Source: Nocardioides sp.
GTDB lineage: Bacteria; Actinomycetota; Actinomycetes; Propionibacteriales; Nocardioidaceae
Assembly: GCA_023252065.1 (NCBI GenBank)
Contig: JAHEXO010000051.1
Coordinates: 1 to 9,118 of the forward strand
DNA length: 9,118 nucleotides
Reading direction: 5' to 3'
Part shown: positions 5,942-9,118 of the stretch, piece by piece
Numbering within the stretch: position 1 is the first letter of the stretch
Layout: the number at the start of each line of letters is the position of its first letter
The notes under the pieces: model-generated
What the model was told of the DNA's origin: nothing
Seen by the model: only the letters and a program-made list of their open reading frames with translations
Databases searched by the model: none
Made by a program: the position numbers and the translations under genes

Positions 5942-6177
5942 GCCGGGAACGCGACCTCGACGCGATGCTCGTCGCGGAGTCCGTCGACGCCGGCTGCGCA
6001 GCCGGGTTCGAGGTGCTCCACCGCTATGTCGAGGAGGAGCTCGCCGGCGGTGAGGCGGCACAGGCCCATCCGGGCCTCGCCGCCCACCTCGAGAGCTGTC
6101 CGGCCTGTCGGCAGGACTATCTCGGCCTGGTCGAGGCGGCACAGATGTTCGGGGACGCCGGCCCCTCCGGCTCGTAG
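5938..6177 (+). CDS. Zinc-binding anti-sigma factor (ZAS / zf-HC2 type)
   Basis: A 79-residue protein that most likely binds and inhibits the ECF sigma factor just upstream. It contains His50-x3-Cys54-x2-Cys57 (HLESCPAC), the hallmark of zinc-associated anti-sigma domains. Its own helical stretch HRYVEEELAGGEAAQAHPGLAAHLESC resembles the zf-HC2 pattern. There is no transmembrane segment, so it should act in the cytoplasm and could sense oxidants or zinc through the cysteines, as RsrA does. It is shorter than RsrA (about 105 residues). An extra Cys20 near the N-terminus could be a further ligand. The GTG start (GTGA overlap with the sigma TGA) shows translational coupling. The ABM-like gene follows after 24 bases. 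Confidence 0.88.
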   Translation: MSRERDLDAMLVAESVDAGCAAGFEVLHRYVEEELAGGEAAQAHPGLAAHLESCPACRQDYLGLVEAAQMFGDAGPSGS

Positions 6178-6201
6178 TCCCACTGCCTGACGGAGGTCGC
6201 C

Positions 6202-6471
6202 ATGTGGGTCCGGATCGACGAGATCGCGTTCCCCCGTGCTCGGACCGATGAGGTCATCGACCACGTGCGCAACACCGCTGCCAGCAAGCACGAGGGAGAG
6301 GGCTTCCGAGGGTTCCGCCTGCTCGTCGACCGGAACAGTGGGCACGCGCTGGACGTGTCCTACTGGGACACCGAGGTCGCTGCTGCGCAGGGCGGAGACA
6401 GCGCGAACGACAACGGGTTGACGCAGACGATCAGGTCGAACGTCTACGAGCTGAGCATCGACGCCGTCTGA
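6202..6471 (+). CDS. Small dimeric alpha/beta-barrel (ABM-like) protein
   Basis: An 89-residue protein beginning MWVRIDEIAF. The layout of an N-terminal beta strand, a helix (DEVIDHVRNTAASK), then GFRGFRLLVDRNSGHALDVSYWDTEVAAAQ and a final strand NVYELSIDAV is the ferredoxin-like fold of antibiotic-biosynthesis-monooxygenase and stress-responsive dimeric barrel proteins. These can be cofactor-free monooxygenases, haem-related enzymes or mere ligand binders; no diagnostic catalytic residue can be assigned. GGAGG (6192-6196) stands 5 bases before the ATG, a strong site. It lies 24 bases after the anti-sigma gene on the same strand and may be co-transcribed with the sigma/anti-sigma pair, or be a target of it. 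Family level is likely; function is unknown. Confidence 0.72.
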   Translation: MWVRIDEIAFPRARTDEVIDHVRNTAASKHEGEGFRGFRLLVDRNSGHALDVSYWDTEVAAAQGGDSANDNGLTQTIRSNVYELSIDAV

Positions 6472-6574
6472 GCCCGCGCGGCACCCGCTCGTCGCTGCCC
6501 CGCGACTCGTGCCCGGACGCAGGTAAGAACCCGTCGCCGGTCGACGCCAACCATCCGACACCTCTCCCGCCGTC

Positions 6575-6603
6575 GTACGAGCGGGCGAACCCGCTGGTTG
6601 TAC
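6575..6603 (+). promoter_or_regulatory. Hairpin or operator-like inverted repeat before the hydrolase operon
   Basis: AGCGGG (6580-6585), the tetraloop CGAA, then CCCGCT (6590-6595) form a perfect 6-base stem. Outside it, GTAC (6575-6578) pairs with GTAC (6600-6603) across a 1-versus-4-base internal loop. It ends 6 bases before the GGAAGG ribosome binding site. It could act in DNA as an operator or in RNA as a leader hairpin. It sits too near the next gene, and lacks the U-tract, to be a convincing terminator of the previous one. Nothing else is recognisable in the 6472-6620 gap. Confidence 0.4.
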
Positions 6604-6620
6604 GCACCCGGAAGGTACCG

Positions 6621-7466
6621 ATGACCATGACCACCTACCACTCCGCCAAGGTCCTGTCCCTGGACGTCTTCTACCGCGAGGCGGGAGACCCCGCGAACCC
6701 CAAGCTGTTGCTGCTCGGCGGTTTCCCCGCCTCGTCGCACCAGTTCCGGAACCTGATCCCCGCCCTGGCCGAGAGGTTCCACATCCTGTCCCCCGACTAC
6801 CCGGGCTTCGGGAACACCGAGATGCCCGATCCGGCGACATGGGACTACACCTTCGACCATCTCGCCGAGGTCGTCGACGGTCTGCTCGAGGCCGTCGGCT
6901 TCACCGGGCCGATGGGCATCTTCATGCAGGACTACGGCGGTCCGATCGGCAACCGGCTCATCGCCCAGCACCCGGACTGGCTGCAGTGGCAGGTGATCCA
7001 GAACGCGAACACCTACGAGGAGGGCTTCACCGAGGCCTGGGACGGCATCCGGCACGCGCTCTGGGTCGACCGCAGCCCAGAGAACGAGGCGGCGCTCGAG
7101 GCCTTCCTGCAACCCGACACCGTCAAGGCCATCTGGAACACGGATCTGTTCTTCCTGTCCCGGCCGCACGCCCACCGGGTGCAGCTCGACCTCTTCTACG
7201 ACTACCGGACCAACGCTGCCCTGTACGGCGCGTGGCAGGCGTCCCTGCGGGAGCGCCAGCCCCTCACGCTGATCTTCTGGGGCCAGGGCGACATCTTCTT
7301 CACCCCGGCCGGCGGCGACGCCTACCTGCGCGACCTGCCCGATGCCGAGCTGGTCCGTCTGGACTCCGGCCACTTCGCGGTCGAGGACCACCTCGAGCTG
7401 ATCGCGGACACGATCGTGTCGTTCTACGACTCCCGGGTGCACGCCGCATCCCTGGCCACCCGCTGA
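6621..7466 (+). CDS. Alpha/beta hydrolase with aspartate nucleophile (epoxide hydrolase-like)
   Basis: Cytoplasmic alpha/beta-fold hydrolase, 281 residues. The oxyanion region LLLGGFPASSHQFRNLIP (30-47) has GGFP where most members have HGxP. DYPGFG (59-64) is typical of the family. The nucleophile elbow is MQDYGGPIG, placing Asp104 where esterases have serine. WGQGD (220-224) gives the acid Asp224, and SGHF (249-252) the catalytic His251. An aspartate nucleophile implies an alkyl-enzyme ester mechanism, as in epoxide hydrolases and haloalkane dehalogenases. The halide-binding Trp that follows the nucleophile in dehalogenases is Tyr105 here, so epoxide hydrolase or an uncharacterised relative is more likely. 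The ATG at 6621 has GGAAGG 5 bases upstream. It heads a probable operon with the NTF2-like (29-base gap) and MOSC genes. Substrate unknown. Confidence 0.88.
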   Translation: MTMTTYHSAKVLSLDVFYREAGDPANPKLLLLGGFPASSHQFRNLIPALAERFHILSPDYPGFGNTEMPDPATWDYTFDHLAEVVDGLLEAVGFTGPMGIFMQDYGGPIGNRLIAQHPDWLQWQVIQNANTYEEGFTEAWDGIRHALWVDRSPENEAALEAFLQPDTVKAIWNTDLFFLSRPHAHRVQLDLFYDYRTNAALYGAWQASLRERQPLTLIFWGQGDIFFTPAGGDAYLRDLPDAELVRLDSGHFAVEDHLELIADTIVSFYDSRVHAASLATR

Positions 7467-7495
7467 ACACGCAGACGCCGAGAGGAACGATCGAC

Positions 7496-7903
7496 ATGAG
7501 CGCACAGCAGCAGCTGTCAGACGGGGCGACCCGGGTGGCCTACCTCCTGGGGGTGCCCCTGGCCGCCGACGTGGTCCGACAGTGGCCGCAGATGGAGGAG
7601 GTCGTCCGAGGCCGGCAGCTCATCGCGGACGTCGAGGGGAACTTCCCCGAGCTCACGCTCGAGGTCGGAAGACGGCACCGTCTCGACGACGTCGTGGTCG
7701 TCGAGTGGACGTGCAACTACGGCGACGGCCGCCTCTACCGCAACGTCACGATCGGAGAGCTGGAGAACGGCGCCGCGGTGCGGGTGACCGACTACTGGGG
7801 CGAGCCCACCTCCACTCCCCCGTGGCGGGTTCCGATGACCGAGCGTCTCGACATGCCCGGCGACGGAACCTGGCCCGCCGACGCTCGCCTGTCTCATCAC
7901 TAG
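7496..7903 (+). CDS. NTF2/SnoaL-like protein
   Basis: A 135-residue protein with a cone-shaped NTF2-like fold pattern: an N-terminal helical part (ATRVAYLLGVPLAADVVRQWPQMEEVVRGRQL), then beta strands VVVVEWTCNYGDGRLYRNVTIGELENGAAVRVTDYWGEP, ending PPWRVPMTERLDMPGDGTW. The DGRLYRNVTIGELENGxAVRVTDYWGEP stretch is typical of SnoaL-like or nuclear-transport-factor-2-like proteins, which bind small hydrophobic ligands or act as isomerases, cyclases or dehydratases. No catalytic residue set can be named. The ATG at 7496 has GAGGAA 8 bases upstream, and the open frame before it is antisense-like noise over the hydrolase gene. The 29-base gap from the hydrolase and 16-base gap to the MOSC gene suggest one transcript, and perhaps action on the same substrate as the hydrolase. 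Confidence 0.8.
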   Translation: MSAQQQLSDGATRVAYLLGVPLAADVVRQWPQMEEVVRGRQLIADVEGNFPELTLEVGRRHRLDDVVVVEWTCNYGDGRLYRNVTIGELENGAAVRVTDYWGEPTSTPPWRVPMTERLDMPGDGTWPADARLSHH

Positions 7904-7919
7904 GCCGGGGCGACCAGGC

Positions 7920-8630
7920 GTGACAGAGGTTCGCGTCGGAGAGCTGTGGCGCTATCCGGTGAAGTCGCTCAAGGGCGAGGCGCTGCAGTCGGCGCACCTG
8001 ACGCCCGACGGTCTCGAGGGAGACCGCGTCGTCCACGTCGCCGGGCGACGAGGTCTTCTCACCGGCCGCACCAGGCACGATCTTCTCCATCTGCAGGCCC
8101 GCACCGGCCAGGACGGAGCACCGTGGGTGGAGGGTCACCGGTGGGACTCGGCGCAGGCGGCTGAGGTCGTGCGCACGTGGGCGGGACCGGATGCGAGGCT
8201 GGTCGCCGACACCAACGCCTCACGCTTCGACATCCTGAACCTGCTCGTGGCCACCGACGGTGCGGTGGACCGCCTGGGGGTGGATGTCCGCCGGCTTCGG
8301 CCCAACCTCACCCTGACCGGGGTGCCGGCCGACCTGGAGCCACGGCTCCCCGGTCAGGCGCTCGCCATCGGCGACGCACTCGTCGGTCTGCACTCGGTGC
8401 GACAGCGTTGCATCGTCACCACGATCGACCCCGACGACGGCTCCCAGGACCTCGACGTGCTGCGCCGGATCCACGCCGCCTTCGGTGGCGAGATCGCCTT
8501 GAACGCCTGGGTGATCCGGCCGGGCGTCGTTCGGGTCGGCGACGTGGTGCGGGTGGTCCCCGCCCCGGAGGGGCCCCGCCGCATCGGCGGCTGGGTCGTC
8601 GGCGCGCCCTATCGGCACGTCGCCGCCTGA
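7920..8630 (+). CDS. MOSC domain-containing protein with MOSC N-terminal barrel
   Basis: A 236-residue protein of the family related to the molybdenum cofactor sulfurase C-terminal domain and YcbX/mARC. The MOSC N-terminal barrel starts with VGELWRYPVKSLKGEALQSAHLTPDGLEGDRVVHVA (6-41). The MOSC core includes DILNLLVATDGAV (104-116) and RRLRPNLTL (124-132). The conserved cysteine is Cys164 in RQRCIVTTIDPDDGSQDLDVLRRI, the residue that ligates molybdenum in characterised members. The C-terminus has VIRPGVVRVGDVVRVV. Members reduce N-hydroxylated or N-oxide compounds using Moco, with an electron partner; no ferredoxin or reductase domain is fused here, so a separate partner would be needed. The GTG at 7920 follows the NTF2-like stop by 16 bases. 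Its ribosome binding site is weak (GGCCGGGG), so the start is less certain than the family. Confidence 0.9.
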   Translation: MTEVRVGELWRYPVKSLKGEALQSAHLTPDGLEGDRVVHVAGRRGLLTGRTRHDLLHLQARTGQDGAPWVEGHRWDSAQAAEVVRTWAGPDARLVADTNASRFDILNLLVATDGAVDRLGVDVRRLRPNLTLTGVPADLEPRLPGQALAIGDALVGLHSVRQRCIVTTIDPDDGSQDLDVLRRIHAAFGGEIALNAWVIRPGVVRVGDVVRVVPAPEGPRRIGGWVVGAPYRHVAA

Positions 8631-8672
8631 CCGGCCCGGACGAACCGACTACCCGGCCCCGGACCTGTGCGC
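8631..8672. other. Convergent gap between MOSC and nitroreductase genes
   Basis: Both genes end here and transcription from each side should stop, but no clear stem-loop with U-tract is visible. The gap does contain a near-direct repeat, CCGGCCCGGAC (8631-8641) and CCGGCCCCGGAC (8653-8664). It may be chance in such GC-rich DNA. Confidence 0.4.
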
Positions 8673-9118
8673 TCACACCCGATCGGCGAGGTCTGCCGCC
8701 GGCCAGCGCAGCTCGTCGAGCGGACGCCGTTCGCGTTCGGGCAGGTGCTCGGGCGCGGCGGGTTCGGAGCCGGGAGGAACCCACCCGATCGCGGACATCG
8801 TCGCGATCTCCCAGTGGGCGGTCACCTCGAACTCGGTGGCCAGGGCTTCGCGGTCGAAGGCCCGGAACTGCCGCACGTAGAGACCGAGCGAGCGGGCCTG
8901 CACCGTCAGGTGGGCCACTGCCTGTCCCAGGTCGTAGGTGGAGAACTCGGAGTAGTCCCAGTCGGTGTCCGCGACGTGCCGGTGAGCCAGGTTGGCGAAG
9001 AGCAGGGCGGCATCGGGGGCCCATCGGCGCGCGCTCGGGGCCAGGTGACGCACCAGGCGTTGGTGGTCGCTGTCGCCACGCACACCGACGATGAAGGCCC
9101 AGGGCTGGGAGTTGCCGG
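8673..9118 (-). CDS. Nitroreductase-family FMN protein, N-terminus cut by window edge
   Basis: The C-terminal 147 residues of a flavin reductase of the nitroreductase fold are visible; the 5' part lies beyond the right edge. The first visible residues GNSQPWAFIVG match the family's S-x-N-x-Q-P-W FMN-contact motif. Then come DLGQAVAHLTVQARSLGLYVRQFRAFD (the helix of the dimer interface) and MSAIGWVPPGSEPAAPEHLPERERRPLDELRW, which fits the usual C-terminal G-(Y/W)-P ... RRPL-(D/E)-E block around FMN phosphate. Such enzymes reduce nitroaromatics, quinones or enones with NAD(P)H; the substrate cannot be inferred. It is convergent with the MOSC gene across a 42-base gap, so it belongs to another transcription unit. 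An internal GTG at 9083 is not the true start, because the FMN motif lies upstream of it. Confidence 0.92.
   Translation of the reverse strand, partial: GNSQPWAFIVGVRGDSDHQRLVRHLAPSARRWAPDAALLFANLAHRHVADTDWDYSEFSTYDLGQAVAHLTVQARSLGLYVRQFRAFDREALATEFEVTAHWEIATMSAIGWVPPGSEPAAPEHLPERERRPLDELRWPAADLADRV

Noticed and set aside
6621..7466. Haloalkane dehalogenase assignment for the hydrolase
   Set aside because: The residue after the nucleophile is Tyr105, not the halide-stabilising Trp, and the N of the HGNP-type motif is absent.
8177..9094. Plus-strand open frame of 305 codons over the MOSC and nitroreductase genes
   Set aside because: The translation is dominated by Arg, Gly and Pro without any motif and overlaps two genes with clear family signatures on both strands.
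1..9118. tRNA, rRNA, CRISPR array, insertion sequence, toxin-antitoxin or prophage genes
   Set aside because: No repeated spacer pattern, transposase motif, terminal inverted repeats or RNA-gene consensus was seen in either strand.

Overview
This is a gene-dense, very GC-rich stretch with strong G/C third-position bias, GTG starts, four-base stop/start overlaps and zinc-binding anti-sigma partners. That points to a high-GC actinomycete (Nocardioides-like or a relative). The genus is an inference from style and protein resemblance, not from a marker gene. No tRNA, rRNA, CRISPR array, insertion sequence or phage gene is visible, and the longest gap without a gene is about 150 bases.

Region 1 (1-4289) is a protocatechuate / 4-hydroxybenzoate catabolic locus. 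On the minus strand, pcaH and pcaG (the two subunits of protocatechuate 3,4-dioxygenase) are followed by pcaB (3-carboxy-cis,cis-muconate cycloisomerase), which runs off the left edge. Divergently, an IclR-family regulator overlaps pobA (4-hydroxybenzoate 3-monooxygenase) by 8 bases. PobA makes protocatechuate from 4-hydroxybenzoate, PcaHG opens the ring and PcaB carries out the next step of the beta-ketoadipate pathway. The 78-base divergent gap holds inverted-repeat elements and a promoter-like box placed so that pcaH could be leaderless. A hairpin overlaps the pobA stop codon.

Region 2 (4366-6471) starts with a two-domain DUF427 (NTP_transf_9) protein behind an AT-rich promoter-like patch. 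It is followed by an ECF sigma factor overlapping a 79-residue HxxxCxxC zinc anti-sigma factor by 4 bases, then a small dimeric alpha/beta-barrel (ABM-like) protein.

Region 3 (6621-8630) is a plausible three-gene operon: an alpha/beta hydrolase with an aspartate nucleophile, an NTF2/SnoaL-like protein and a MOSC-domain protein, spaced 29 and 16 bases apart. A hairpin lies just upstream of its ribosome binding site. A nitroreductase-family gene converges from the right edge and lacks its 5' end.

Region 1 has a clear joint function. How regions 2 and 3 work together is not established by sequence. No obviously new defence or mobile system is visible. The least explained set is the ECF/anti-sigma pair beside ABM, hydrolase, NTF2-like and MOSC genes.
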